Of a stretch of 64,000 bases of DNA, positions 34,497 through 43,714 are shown piece by piece. Source of the DNA: Bryobacterales bacterium F-183 (lineage in GTDB: Bacteria > Acidobacteriota > Terriglobia > Bryobacterales > Bryobacteraceae); the NCBI GenBank assembly GCA_016865505.2, contig AP025252.1, positions 3,038,001 through 3,102,000 of the forward strand, given 5' to 3'. The position numbers and the translations under genes were made by a program. The notes under the pieces are model-generated. The model ran no database searches, had not been told where the DNA came from, and saw nothing but the letters and a program-made list of their open reading frames with translations. Numbering within the stretch: the stretch's first letter is position 1; each line of letters starts with the position of its first letter.

Positions 34497-37232
34497 ATGA
34501 AGTACTGCGCCCCTGTCCTTATTTCGCTTGCATGTCTGACGCAACTGCTTCCTGCCCAGGATTTTCTTCAGGGTCAGGCCGCTCGTGTCGTTCTTGGCCA
34601 GCCTACATTTACCTCGCAGGATCCCGGAGCTTCCGAGCGGCTGCTTGGCGCTGCCGGCGGCGTGGCCTACGCCAACGGCATGCTGTTTGTCGCAGATGCT
34701 AACCGCATCGCTGCTGCCCCTGTCAATCATCGCGTCCTTGTTTATAGGGACATCAAGCGCGCCTTCCCGGCTGCCACCGATGAAATTGCCCTCGACGAAA
34801 CCAACCGTTGCCCGGTTTGCACCGGCCGCACCAATCTGCCGTACGGCGCCGCCGATCTCGTTCTCGGCCAGTCCACCTTCACCGGCACCGACCTCGGCCG
34901 TTCGCGCAGCGCTCTTCGCCTGCCGACCCACGTCGCCTCCAACGGACAGATCCTCGTCGTAGCCGACACGGAAAACAACCGCGTCCTGATCTGGCGCACG
35001 ATTCCGACCTCGAACAACGCGCCTGCCGATGTCGTCCTTGGCGCTGCCGACTTCACCACCATCCGCGCCGGCGTTCTCGACAACAAGAGCTTCCGCGGTC
35101 CGCAGGGCGTTTGGATCCAGGGCAACCGCCTCTTTGTCGCTGACACCTTGAACCATCGCGTGATGGTTTGGAACAACATCCCCACCGCGAACGATACGCC
35201 CGCCGACTTTGTACTGGGCCAGAAGGATTTTGTCACCACCTCGGAACGCGACCTTCTACAGTCGCCCGTCGCTCCGGTAGCGAACCGTCTGAAGAATCCG
35301 GTATCCGTCACTAGCGACGGTACCCGCCTCTTTGTCGCCGACCTCGGCTACAACCGCGTGTTGATGTGGAACTCGATTCCGACACGCACCGAACAGCCCG
35401 CCGACCTCGTGCTGGGCCAGCCGGACATGACGTCCGAGCTTTCGAACAACGTCCGCAATCTCTGCACATCCACCGGCAAGGACGCCGACGGGAACGATCT
35501 TTACCCGGTACGCTGCGGCCGTACCATGGACTTCCCCCGCTTTGCGCTCAGCGATGGCAAGCGGCTGTTTGTGGCCGATAGCGGCAATGACCGTATCCTG
35601 GTTTGGAACTCCATTCCCACGGTGAACGCTCAGCAGCCCGACCTCGTGATTGGCCAGCCCGACTTCACCAGCAACATCGTGACGGACCGCGAAGACTTCT
35701 TTACGCCCAACCTGCTGCGCGGCGCGCCCAACACGACGCGTACTCCGACGGCATTGGCCTGGGACGGCGAGAACCTCTATGTGGCCACTCCCTATGACCG
35801 CCGCGTGATGGTGTTCACCGCTGCCCGGCCCAACGTGCCGCAGAACGGTGTCCGCAACGCGTTTTCCCGGAATGTCTACGCCATCGGCGTAATGGAATTC
35901 AGCGGTACGATTACCGTCGATAACGAACTCACCATCAAGATCGGCGGCGACTCCGGCAAGGAATACAAATACAAGGTGGTCACCGACGACACCATCGCCA
36001 AGATCGTCACCAAGGTGGCCGCGCTTATCAACGACGGCGAAGGCGACCCGCTGGTGATCGCACAGGGTGTGCCTCAGGTGAACGCGATTATTCTGACGGC
36101 GCGCCAACCCGGCGAAACCGGCAACGCGATCACCGTTACGCAGACGCTCTCTACCGATGCCACGCTGATCGTGTCTGGTGGAACGCCCACCGGCGGCGGC
36201 GACGCCACCCGCGTAGCGCCCGGCGGCCTGGTTGTGATCCAGGGCGAGAACCTCGCCGAAGGCACCGCTGCTGCTCCGGAAGGCGCGCAGGTTCTGCCTC
36301 GCGAACTGGCCGGTGTCCAGGTCTACATCGATGGCATTCGCGTGCCGCTGCTCACTGTTTCGCCCAACGAAATTCAGGCGCAGGTGCCGTGGTCAGTGTT
36401 CGATGCGAACAGCTCCAGCCTTTACGTCCGCACCAAGCGCGGCGACGGTTCGATCACGACGACGACTGCTGTAAACCTGCCCGTCGCACTGCAGAACCCC
36501 GGCATCCTGGCTGCGTCCGGCGACGACCCCCGCCCCGGCCTCATCTACCACTCGTCGAGTGTTGCCACCGGTACGGTGCTCATCGACGGTACGCCCGTTG
36601 CTGGCGACGTGGTGAGAGTGATCATCGAAGATCGCGAATACAGCTACACCGCCGTTGCCAACGACACGGTGGCCATTATTCGCGACGCTCTGATCGGCCA
36701 GATCAACGGCAACCCCGACGAAAAGGTGTTTGCGGAACCGGTGCCGCAGTTCTCGCGCATTCGCTTGAAGGCGAAGATTGAAGGTCCGGAAGGCAACCGC
36801 ATCGCGATTGCGGCCTCCAACAGCGAAAACGCAGGCACGATCATGAACGTCACCCGCGGTACGCTGTGCTGCGCCAACATCGAAGGCGCTCCGGTGACGG
36901 TCGATAATCCTGCGCAGCCCGGCGAACAGATCATTCTGTACGCCACCGGCCTGGGAATTGTCAGCCCCGACGCGGCTCGTGAAAACGCCGTGACGGGCGT
37001 GGCGTACGACAACACGGAATTCAACACTCCCGTGGAGTTCGTATCGTCGCTCGCCGGTGGCCGTACCGCCAACGTCATCAAGGCGGCTTTGAAGCCCGGT
37101 CTGGTGGGTGTGTACGAAGTGATCCTGGAATTGAACAGCGACCTGCAGACCAACCCCCGCACGCAGCTGACAATTTCGCAGTATCTATACACCAGCAACA
37201 TTGTTACGTTCCCCGTTGTACGCCAGAATTAA
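34497..37232 (+). CDS. Secreted NHL-type beta-propeller with TIGR03437 C-terminal domain
   Basis: A 911-residue exported protein (signal MKYCAPVLISLACLTQLLPA). Residues about 40-450 contain six blades of the type LFVADSGNDRILVWNSIPT followed by DLVLGQPDF. The C-terminal part has APGGLVVIQGENLAEGT, LAGVQVYIDGIRVPLLTVSP and PGEQIILYATGLGIVSP, the TIGR03437 domain known from Solibacter. That domain is interrupted by a ~110-residue beta-rich module, and a second copy of the same module lies just before it (EYKYKVVTDDTIAKIVTKV and EYSYTAVANDTVAIIRDAL). ATG at 34497 is chosen because a signal peptide follows immediately. Confidence 0.9.
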   Translation: MKYCAPVLISLACLTQLLPAQDFLQGQAARVVLGQPTFTSQDPGASERLLGAAGGVAYANGMLFVADANRIAAAPVNHRVLVYRDIKRAFPAATDEIALDETNRCPVCTGRTNLPYGAADLVLGQSTFTGTDLGRSRSALRLPTHVASNGQILVVADTENNRVLIWRTIPTSNNAPADVVLGAADFTTIRAGVLDNKSFRGPQGVWIQGNRLFVADTLNHRVMVWNNIPTANDTPADFVLGQKDFVTTSERDLLQSPVAPVANRLKNPVSVTSDGTRLFVADLGYNRVLMWNSIPTRTEQPADLVLGQPDMTSELSNNVRNLCTSTGKDADGNDLYPVRCGRTMDFPRFALSDGKRLFVADSGNDRILVWNSIPTVNAQQPDLVIGQPDFTSNIVTDREDFFTPNLLRGAPNTTRTPTALAWDGENLYVATPYDRRVMVFTAARPNVPQNGVRNAFSRNVYAIGVMEFSGTITVDNELTIKIGGDSGKEYKYKVVTDDTIAKIVTKVAALINDGEGDPLVIAQGVPQVNAIILTARQPGETGNAITVTQTLSTDATLIVSGGTPTGGGDATRVAPGGLVVIQGENLAEGTAAAPEGAQVLPRELAGVQVYIDGIRVPLLTVSPNEIQAQVPWSVFDANSSSLYVRTKRGDGSITTTTAVNLPVALQNPGILAASGDDPRPGLIYHSSSVATGTVLIDGTPVAGDVVRVIIEDREYSYTAVANDTVAIIRDALIGQINGNPDEKVFAEPVPQFSRIRLKAKIEGPEGNRIAIAASNSENAGTIMNVTRGTLCCANIEGAPVTVDNPAQPGEQIILYATGLGIVSPDAARENAVTGVAYDNTEFNTPVEFVSSLAGGRTANVIKAALKPGLVGVYEVILELNSDLQTNPRTQLTISQYLYTSNIVTFPVVRQN

Positions 37233-37235
37233 GGT

Positions 37236-38186
37236 GTGAGCGAGCTTCGCTGGCATCCGTTTTTGAGGCAGTGGGTCGCCGTTGCGGCCCACCGCCAGGA
37301 CCGCCCGCAGATGCCTCGCGACTGGTGCCCGTTCTGCCCGGGTTCCGGCAAAGTCCCCGAGTCCTACAGCACTCATCTTTACCGCAACGACTTTGCGGCG
37401 TTCTCTCCAGACGACGAGCCGTTCTTCGATTCTCGCGGCCTGTACGCCACCACCGGTGCACGCGGTGTTTGCGATGTGGTGCTCTACAGTCCGGACCATC
37501 ACAAAACCCCTGCGCAACTCACAGTCGACCAATGGCGCGAAGTGATCGGCCTTTGGACCACGCGCGGCGAAGAGCTTTACGCGACCCTTGGCATTGCCTA
37601 CGTCGCCATCTTTGAGAACCAGGGCGAAGCGATCGGCGTCACCATGCCGCATCCACACGGGCAGATCTACGCGTTGCCGGTGGTGCCGTCGCTCGTGGCG
37701 ACGGAGATCGAAAGCGCGCGGCAAAACTTTGATTGTTACGGCGAGTGCCTGCATTGCCGGGTGATTGTGGAAGAGATCGAGGCCGGCGTGCGCATCGTGG
37801 CCAGCAATGACCACTTTATTGCGTTTGTCCCGCATTACTGCCGCTTTCCCAGCGAAGTACATCTCTATGCGCGGCGCCATGTGGGGCGGCTAGCCGAACT
37901 CGATCCCGGTGCCGAGACACAGGCTCTGGCGTCGATCCTGAGCGAAGTGCGACGCCGTTACGACGGGCTGTACGGCTTCCCCTTGCCGCTGATGATGGCG
38001 GTGCGGCAGCGCAGCAGCAACGACGACGAACGCAAGTACGCGCACCTGCACATTCAATTCACTCCGTTGCAGAGGTCCGCGACCAAGCTCAAATACCTGG
38101 CCGCCGCAGAGACCGCGCATGGTCTGTTTTTGAACGATACACGAGCCGAAGATCAGGCCCGGGCATTGCGCCAGGTACCCCTCTAA
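37236..38186 (+). CDS. galT: Galactose-1-phosphate uridylyltransferase
   Basis: A 316-residue HIT-superfamily nucleotidyltransferase. The zinc-binding pair is in DWCPFCPGSGKVPE, and the active-site motif H-P-H is in GVTMPHPHGQIYALP, whose second His takes the UMP. A second metal-site cysteine pair is in CLHCRVIVEE. It transfers UMP between UDP-glucose and galactose 1-phosphate in the Leloir pathway. The start is GTG at 37236, only 3 bp after the propeller gene, so it depends on that gene's transcript; no galK or galE is nearby. Confidence 0.93.
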   Translation: MSELRWHPFLRQWVAVAAHRQDRPQMPRDWCPFCPGSGKVPESYSTHLYRNDFAAFSPDDEPFFDSRGLYATTGARGVCDVVLYSPDHHKTPAQLTVDQWREVIGLWTTRGEELYATLGIAYVAIFENQGEAIGVTMPHPHGQIYALPVVPSLVATEIESARQNFDCYGECLHCRVIVEEIEAGVRIVASNDHFIAFVPHYCRFPSEVHLYARRHVGRLAELDPGAETQALASILSEVRRRYDGLYGFPLPLMMAVRQRSSNDDERKYAHLHIQFTPLQRSATKLKYLAAAETAHGLFLNDTRAEDQARALRQVPL

Positions 38187-38464
38187 AGGACCTCAAAAAA
38201 GCGATTCCGAAGTGCATTGCAACGGCGTGCCCGTTACATCTGCAAATTGTTGCAGCGATTCGGCGTATGCCATGTTTGGGCCTGTTGCGCGGCTTGCCGG
38301 CCAAGTGTTTCCTGAGATAACGTTAACCCTATGTAAATTCTAGGCCTCCAATGTCCTCTCGACTGTTGTACACTTTTAGCTAGCTTGTTTTCGAGGGAGA
38401 AGTACGTACTGGTCCCTCGAATTCTGACTATCAAACTGCTTCGAAGTAGAAGTTAAGGGGTTTC
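38187..38464. other. Longest intergenic gap; leader of the TonB receptor gene
   Basis: A 278-bp gap without a plausible gene and less GC-rich than its surroundings. It holds a hairpin TTCGAGGGA/TCCCTCGAA (38390-38398 and 38413-38421) whose loop contains the palindrome AGTACGTACT. A second short palindrome, CTGCTTCGAAGTAG (38437-38450), follows, and AAGGGG lies 4 bases before the receptor ATG. No clear -35/-10 pair and no exact DnaA box was seen. It lies in the zone where strand composition changes. Confidence 0.55.
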
Positions 38465-41400
38465 ATGAAACACTTCTCCACGGGCGGGCGGATTCTGGCG
38501 GCAGTGACGCTTCTTGCAAGCCTTGCACTGTCTCCAACCGCTCAAGCCCAAGTCTTGTACGGGAGTGTGGTCGGTACGCTGGAAGATGCATCCGGCGCCG
38601 CCATTCCCAATGTCAATCTCGTTCTGACCAACACGGCGACTGGCAAAATCTACGAAGACAAAACCGACGGAACCGGCCGCTACGCGATCGGCAACGTTAT
38701 TCCCGGCACCTACGATCTGAAGGCATCGGCCACTGGCTTTAAAGCGTTGTCCCGCACCGGCCTGAACGTGACGGCGAACACCGTTACGCGTCAGGATCTC
38801 ACCATGCAGGTCGGCTCGCTGACCGAAGAAGTGACGGTCTCCGCGGACGCCACGCAACTGCAGACGGACAAGTCCGATACCCACACCGAACTGAGCGCCA
38901 AGCAGGTAGCAAGCCTGCCGCTTCCCGGCTACCGCAACTACCAGAGCCTGATCAATCTGGTTCCTGGTGCGACCCCGGCTGCGTTCCAGAACTCGGCCAC
39001 GGACTCCCCGGGCCGTTCGCTCCGTACCAATATCAACGGCACGAACGCCAACAACAACACTACGCGTATCGACGGCGCCGCCAGCGTCAACCTCTGGCTG
39101 CCGCACCACGCTGGTTATGTGATGCCGGCCGAAATGGTGGACGTTGTGAACGTCACCACGACGGCTCCCGACGCGGAACAGGGAATGGCGGGCGGCGCGG
39201 CCGTTACCGTTCTCACCAAGTCCGGCACCAACGAATTCAAGGGCAGCGCGTTCTGGTTCCATGACAACCAGCACCTCAAGGCCCGCAACTTCTTCCAGCC
39301 GGTTGGCGTGGAGCAGCCCCTGAGCATCTACAACAACTACGGCGGAACGATTGGCGGCCCGATCGTGAAGAACAAGCTGTTCTTCTTCTATAGCTTTGAC
39401 GGCACCAAACAGCGCACCGGCGCGACGGCGTTCTACTCCGTCCCGACGGCTGATATTCGCACGGGCAACTTCAGCGCCTATCCGACCGCGATTTTCGATC
39501 CGGCGACCGGCGATCAGACGACCGGCCAGGGCCGTACGCAGTTTGCGGGCAACATCATTCCGGCGAGCCGCATTTCGGCGCAGGGTGCTCGCCTGATGAG
39601 CTACTTCCCGCTGCCGACTCGCGAAGGCGCGCAGAACAACTTCTTTGCTGCGGCCACGCCGAAGTTTGACCGCGACTACAACGATCTGAAGATCAACTAC
39701 AACCGTACGACCAACCACTCGATGTACTTCCGCTGGGGCCGTATGGACGCACTTGTCGGTGGCGTTGGCGCCTTCGGCGACGCGATCGGCGGCGCTCCCG
39801 GTTCGGACCCCGGTCTGGGCGACACCAAGGTCAAGAACATGTCCTTGGGCCACACCTGGACGCTTTCGCCGAGCATCATCCTGGACGGCGTGATCGGTTA
39901 TCAGCGTCAGGACCAGGTGGTTCGCGGCAACGACTTCGGTAAGGACTTCAGCACCGTCCTGGGCATCCCGGGTATCGGTGGTTCCGACCCCCGCGAGCAG
40001 GGCTTCCCGAACATCTCCGTTTCGGGCTACACCGGCTTTGGTGTTCCCGGCTGGATGCCACTTGAGCGCATTGAGCAGAACTACACGATGAGCCACAACC
40101 TCAGCGTGATCAAGGGCGCTCACGAAATGCGTTTCGGCTTTGACGGTACGAACTATCGCATGAACCACTGGCAGCCGGAACTGGGTGCTGGTCCTCGCGG
40201 CGCCATCAACTTCACCGGTGGCACCACGTCGGCGGGCGTCTTCAACCTGTACAACGCTGCGGGTGCGTTGCTGCTCGGTCTGCCGAATCAGATGCAGAAG
40301 AGCATCCAGTACATTCTGATGACGCCGCGTGAATATCAGTTCGGTATCTACGCGCGTGATCGCTGGCAGGTGAACAAGAAGCTGACCGTGAACCTTGGTC
40401 TGCGCTGGGAATACTATCCGTTGATGACCCGCGCCGGCGGCAAGGGCATCGAGCGGTTGGATGCCGAAACCAACCAGGTGTTCCTGGGCGGCCGCGGCAA
40501 CATCCCGGTGGACAACGGCATCACGGTGAGCAAGCGTCTGTTTGCTCCTCGCGTTGGCATCGCCTACCGCATGAACGACAAGACGGTTCTGCGCACCGGT
40601 TACGGCATCAGCTACGATCCGCTTCCGTTCTCGCGTCCGCTCCGCGGCTTCTATCCGCTGACGGTGAACTTCAACTTTGTTGCTCCGAACGAACTGCTGC
40701 CGGTTCGTACGCTGGCGCAGGGCATCCCCGCCGTGTCCGGTCCGGACATCAGCTCGGGTGTCGTGAATCTGCCGAACGTGGCCGATATGCGTACGCCGTA
40801 CAAGGGCCAGATCAATCGCGGTTACACGCAGAGCTGGAACTTCACCCTGGAACGCAACCTGCCGCAGAACATTGTCGGTACGCTAGCGTATGTGGGCACC
40901 CAGTCCACCAACCTGCTGGCTGACCTGGACATCAACGCCGCCACCTCCATCGGGTCCGGCGCTGCTGGCCGTCCGTACTTCTCGCGCTTCAACCGTTCCA
41001 TCGCCACCAACCTGTGGGATGGTTACCTGAGCAGCAACTATCACTCGCTCCAGAGCAGCCTGCGCAAGTCCTTTTCGAAGGGCCTGATGTTGCAGGGCGC
41101 CTACACCTACTCGAAGGCCATCAACATGACCGACGAAGACGGTTGGGCTTCTGTGACCTGGAACTATCTTCCCGCTTTCGGCCGCAACCGCGCCGCTGCC
41201 GGTTATGACCGCCGCCACGTCTTCCAGATGGGCTGGCTGTATGACCTGCCGATGGGCAAGGGCCACGCGTTTGCATCGAGCGGAGTTCTGTCGCACATCC
41301 TGGGCGGCTGGTCGGTTTCCGGTATTGCATCTGCCTACACCGGTACGCCGTTCACGCCGTCGGCTCCCGCAGGCACGCTGAACACCCCTGGTATCGCCAC

Positions 41401-41764
41401 GCAGACTCCGGATCAGATCAACCCGAACGTAACCCGTATCGGCGATGTGGGTCCGGGCACCCGCTTCTACGACATCACCGCCTTCCAGGCTCCGGTCGTA
41501 GCTCCGGGAACCTTCCGCATGGGCAGCATGGGCCGCAACTCGTTGCGCAACCCCGGCCGCGTCACGACGGATCTCTCGCTGGCGCGTACGTTCAAGATGG
41601 GCGAACGCTTCACGACGATGTTCCGCGCGGAAGCGTACAACTTCACGAACACCGGGCAGTTCACCGGGTTTGCCAGCGCCAACGTTGCGGACCCGAACTT
41701 CTTGCGCGTGCTGAGCGCCACTGGCGAACGCCAGGTACGCTTTGGCCTGCGTCTCGGGTTCTAA
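38465..41764 (+). CDS. TonB-dependent receptor, Oar-like, with carboxypeptidase-regulatory domain
   Basis: A 1099-residue outer-membrane protein. A signal peptide (LAAVTLLASLALSPTAQAQ) precedes a Cna-B/carboxypeptidase-regulatory domain (about residues 30-115, with GSVVGTLEDASGAAIPNVNL and GRYAIGNVIPGTYDL). Then comes a plug domain (NGTNANNNTTRIDGAASVN, VLTKSGTNEFKGSAFWFH) and a long beta-barrel ending QVRFGLRLGF, a C-terminal aromatic typical of BAM substrates. This Oar-like architecture is greatly expanded in Acidobacteria and is thought to take up large oligosaccharides or peptides. No TonB box was identified. Base use is balanced, unlike its flanks, perhaps because of high expression. Confidence 0.95.
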   Translation: MKHFSTGGRILAAVTLLASLALSPTAQAQVLYGSVVGTLEDASGAAIPNVNLVLTNTATGKIYEDKTDGTGRYAIGNVIPGTYDLKASATGFKALSRTGLNVTANTVTRQDLTMQVGSLTEEVTVSADATQLQTDKSDTHTELSAKQVASLPLPGYRNYQSLINLVPGATPAAFQNSATDSPGRSLRTNINGTNANNNTTRIDGAASVNLWLPHHAGYVMPAEMVDVVNVTTTAPDAEQGMAGGAAVTVLTKSGTNEFKGSAFWFHDNQHLKARNFFQPVGVEQPLSIYNNYGGTIGGPIVKNKLFFFYSFDGTKQRTGATAFYSVPTADIRTGNFSAYPTAIFDPATGDQTTGQGRTQFAGNIIPASRISAQGARLMSYFPLPTREGAQNNFFAAATPKFDRDYNDLKINYNRTTNHSMYFRWGRMDALVGGVGAFGDAIGGAPGSDPGLGDTKVKNMSLGHTWTLSPSIILDGVIGYQRQDQVVRGNDFGKDFSTVLGIPGIGGSDPREQGFPNISVSGYTGFGVPGWMPLERIEQNYTMSHNLSVIKGAHEMRFGFDGTNYRMNHWQPELGAGPRGAINFTGGTTSAGVFNLYNAAGALLLGLPNQMQKSIQYILMTPREYQFGIYARDRWQVNKKLTVNLGLRWEYYPLMTRAGGKGIERLDAETNQVFLGGRGNIPVDNGITVSKRLFAPRVGIAYRMNDKTVLRTGYGISYDPLPFSRPLRGFYPLTVNFNFVAPNELLPVRTLAQGIPAVSGPDISSGVVNLPNVADMRTPYKGQINRGYTQSWNFTLERNLPQNIVGTLAYVGTQSTNLLADLDINAATSIGSGAAGRPYFSRFNRSIATNLWDGYLSSNYHSLQSSLRKSFSKGLMLQGAYTYSKAINMTDEDGWASVTWNYLPAFGRNRAAAGYDRRHVFQMGWLYDLPMGKGHAFASSGVLSHILGGWSVSGIASAYTGTPFTPSAPAGTLNTPGIATQTPDQINPNVTRIGDVGPGTRFYDITAFQAPVVAPGTFRMGSMGRNSLRNPGRVTTDLSLARTFKMGERFTTMFRAEAYNFTNTGQFTGFASANVADPNFLRVLSATGERQVRFGLRLGF

Positions 41765-41773
41765 TAGAAGTTG

Positions 41774-43264
41774 ATGCAGCAAGTGCAGTACAAGAAAGGG
41801 CGGCCCTCGAAAGGGGTCGCCCTTTTGCTATTGAGCGCGGGTTTGTTGTGTTGTTTTGGGCAAACCGAGCAACAGTCGCGCCAGGCGATGCAGGCTAAGC
41901 AGTGGATGTCCGAGGGGCGGTTTGAGGACGCCGCGAAGGCGTACAAGGCGTTGTCGGACGCGATGCCTGCGAATACGGGATTGCGGTTGAACACAGGACT
42001 GGCACTGCATATGGCAGGGCGTGCTGCGGAGTCCGTACCGTACTTTGAAGCGGTGCTGAAGGCAGATCCTGCCGCGTTGCCGGCGTTGTTGTCGCTGGGA
42101 ATGGCGCGGTTGCAGTTGAACCAACCTGCCGCCGCAGTGGCGCCGCTATCCAAGGCTGTCACGATGGTCCCGAATCAGGTGGATGCTCGCGGGATGTTGG
42201 CGAATGCGTTGTTGTCGCTGGATCGTCCCGACGAGGCGGCGCCGCACTTTCGCAAGCTGACCACGCTGACGCCGCAGGATGTACGCGCGTGGAGCGGACT
42301 TGGGAAATGTTATGAGTCGCTGGCCGCGAAGTCTTTTGAACAGATCCCGCGCGGATCCGCCGAGTGGTTGGCGTTGATCGCGGATACGAGGTTTGTACAG
42401 CGGCAGTTTCGAGCGGCTTTCTATTTTTACAAGCAGGCTTTGGAGAAAGATCCGAAGATGCGCGGGGTGCATGCAGCGGTGGCCCGGGTGTACGAGCAGA
42501 CGGGCAATGCGGAATGGGCCGCGCAGGAGCAGGTGAAAGAGAAGGCCTTGCCGAAAGCCGTCTGTACGGTGGATAAGCAGGAGTGCGATTACGAGGCCGG
42601 GCGGTATCTGGAAGCTTCGGCGGGAAAGTCTGCGTACTGGCGTACGAGAGCGTTTAATGAGCTTGCGACGCGTGCCTTTGCCCAGTTGGGCAAGCTGCCG
42701 CCGTCGCCGGACTTGTACTTGCTGAAGGCGGAGTTGGCGTCGCAGCGGGGTCAGCATGCGGAGGCTGCTAAGGAATTAGCAGAGGCGCTGAGGTTGGTGC
42801 CCGGGGATCGGCGGCTGGAGTACAACTACGCGGCTTCGGTGTTCTTGTCGGGAGACTACGAGAAGGCGATTCCGCTGCTGGAGCGGGAGATGAATCGCGA
42901 TGCCAAGAACGCGGAGATCTACTTCTTTCTGGGGAGTGCGTACAGCCGGTTGAGCCGCGCTGAGGATGCGTTGACATACCTTCGGGCAGCAGTGGCGTAT
43001 GATCCGAAGTTCCTGGACGCGCGGGCGGCGCTGGGTCGTGCATTGGCGCAGAGCGGGAAGGCTGCGGAGGCGATTCCGCACCTCGAAGCGGCGTTGCCGC
43101 AGGATGAGGATGGGAGCCTGCTGTATGAGCTATCGCGCGCGTACCAGGCGGCTGGGGATCGCGAGAAGGCTCGTGCCGCGGTGGCGAAGTATCAGGAGAT
43201 ACGCGGAAAGCTCGAGGATGAGAAGCGGAGCTTGGAAGAGGAAGTCAAGATCACTCCGCCGTGA
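41774..43264 (+). CDS. TPR-repeat protein, exported
   Basis: A 496-residue protein. The N-terminus MQQVQYKKGRPSKGVALLLL then SAGLLCCFG is a signal peptide with a basic n-region. About ten TPR units follow, for example AKQWMSEGRFEDAAKAYKAL, LNTGLALHMAGRAAESVPYF and ALGRALAQSGKAAEAIPHLE. It is likely a periplasmic scaffold; no enzyme domain was seen. It begins 9 bp after the receptor stop, and a terminator-like hairpin lies inside its first codons. An in-frame TTG at 41825, just behind the hairpin, is an alternative start that would shorten the signal. The end overlaps the convergent PIN gene by 14 bp. Confidence 0.85.
   Translation: MQQVQYKKGRPSKGVALLLLSAGLLCCFGQTEQQSRQAMQAKQWMSEGRFEDAAKAYKALSDAMPANTGLRLNTGLALHMAGRAAESVPYFEAVLKADPAALPALLSLGMARLQLNQPAAAVAPLSKAVTMVPNQVDARGMLANALLSLDRPDEAAPHFRKLTTLTPQDVRAWSGLGKCYESLAAKSFEQIPRGSAEWLALIADTRFVQRQFRAAFYFYKQALEKDPKMRGVHAAVARVYEQTGNAEWAAQEQVKEKALPKAVCTVDKQECDYEAGRYLEASAGKSAYWRTRAFNELATRAFAQLGKLPPSPDLYLLKAELASQRGQHAEAAKELAEALRLVPGDRRLEYNYAASVFLSGDYEKAIPLLEREMNRDAKNAEIYFFLGSAYSRLSRAEDALTYLRAAVAYDPKFLDARAALGRALAQSGKAAEAIPHLEAALPQDEDGSLLYELSRAYQAAGDREKARAAVAKYQEIRGKLEDEKRSLEEEVKITPP
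41795..41825 (+). terminator. Terminator-like hairpin after the TonB receptor, inside the TPR gene start
   Basis: AAAGGGCG (41795-41802) pairs with CGCCCTTT (41818-41825), with an inner CCCT/AGGG stem closed by a CGAA loop, followed by one more T. It begins 31 bp after the receptor stop at 41764 but overlaps codons 8-18 of the next gene. It may end most receptor transcripts, leaving the TPR gene weakly read through. Confidence 0.6.
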
Positions 43265-43712
43265 CTTCGATGATGGGGCATCCGGCAGCGCGGGCGGCTT
43301 GGGAGAGTCGTTTGTCGGCGGTGACCATGTGTGCTGCCCGTTCGGCTTGTATCAATCGAAGAGCGATTGCCAATTGAAGTGCATCCAGGGTGCGCAAGCC
43401 GGTGGTGGTGCCGAACCGACCCAACAATGCGCGAGCGGAGATACAGTCCTGCCTTTCAATTTGCGCACCCAACTGAACCCGGCGTGACGCGAGGTCCACC
43501 CGAAGTCTTCTGCGCCAAATGTCCTCTGCTTGTCCAACAAGGGTACGCATACGCTTTTTTGTAGCTAGCGCGGATTCTAGCTCAACGAGGGTCAACTCTG
43601 AAATGACAACGGAATGTTCGGAGCGAAATGCCAATTCCCGAACGAGGGGAGTTCCCGGCTCCTTATGATAGAGCTTCGTGAAAGCACTTGAGTCGAAGTA
43701 GTTAGGGAGCAA
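43251..43712 (-). CDS. PIN-domain protein, VapC-like toxin
   Basis: A 153-residue PIN ribonuclease. The acidic active-site set is visible: Asp in NYFDSSAFTKLYHKEPG, Glu in SELTLVELESAL, Asp in LRTLDALQLAIAL and Asp in MVTADKRLSQAA. It begins with TTG at 43712, two bases after the stop of the DUF104 antitoxin gene; no ATG gives a sensible N-terminus. It is the last gene of a run of minus-strand genes that starts at 49280. VapC-type toxins cleave specific tRNAs or rRNA; the target here is unknown. Confidence 0.82.
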   Translation of the reverse strand: MLPNYFDSSAFTKLYHKEPGTPLVRELAFRSEHSVVISELTLVELESALATKKRMRTLVGQAEDIWRRRLRVDLASRRVQLGAQIERQDCISARALLGRFGTTTGLRTLDALQLAIALRLIQAERAAHMVTADKRLSQAARAAGCPIIEVTAE

Positions 43713-43714
43713 GT

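Noticed and set aside
38187-38464. DnaA boxes in the longest intergenic gap, given the composition switch
   Set aside because: No match to TTATCCACA or its close variants was found; TTGTACAC is too far from it. The origin idea rests on strand skew only.
38453-40168. A 571-codon open frame on the minus strand opposite the TonB receptor
   Set aside because: Low-information Val/Arg/Ala product; the + strand encodes a full receptor with signal, plug and barrel.
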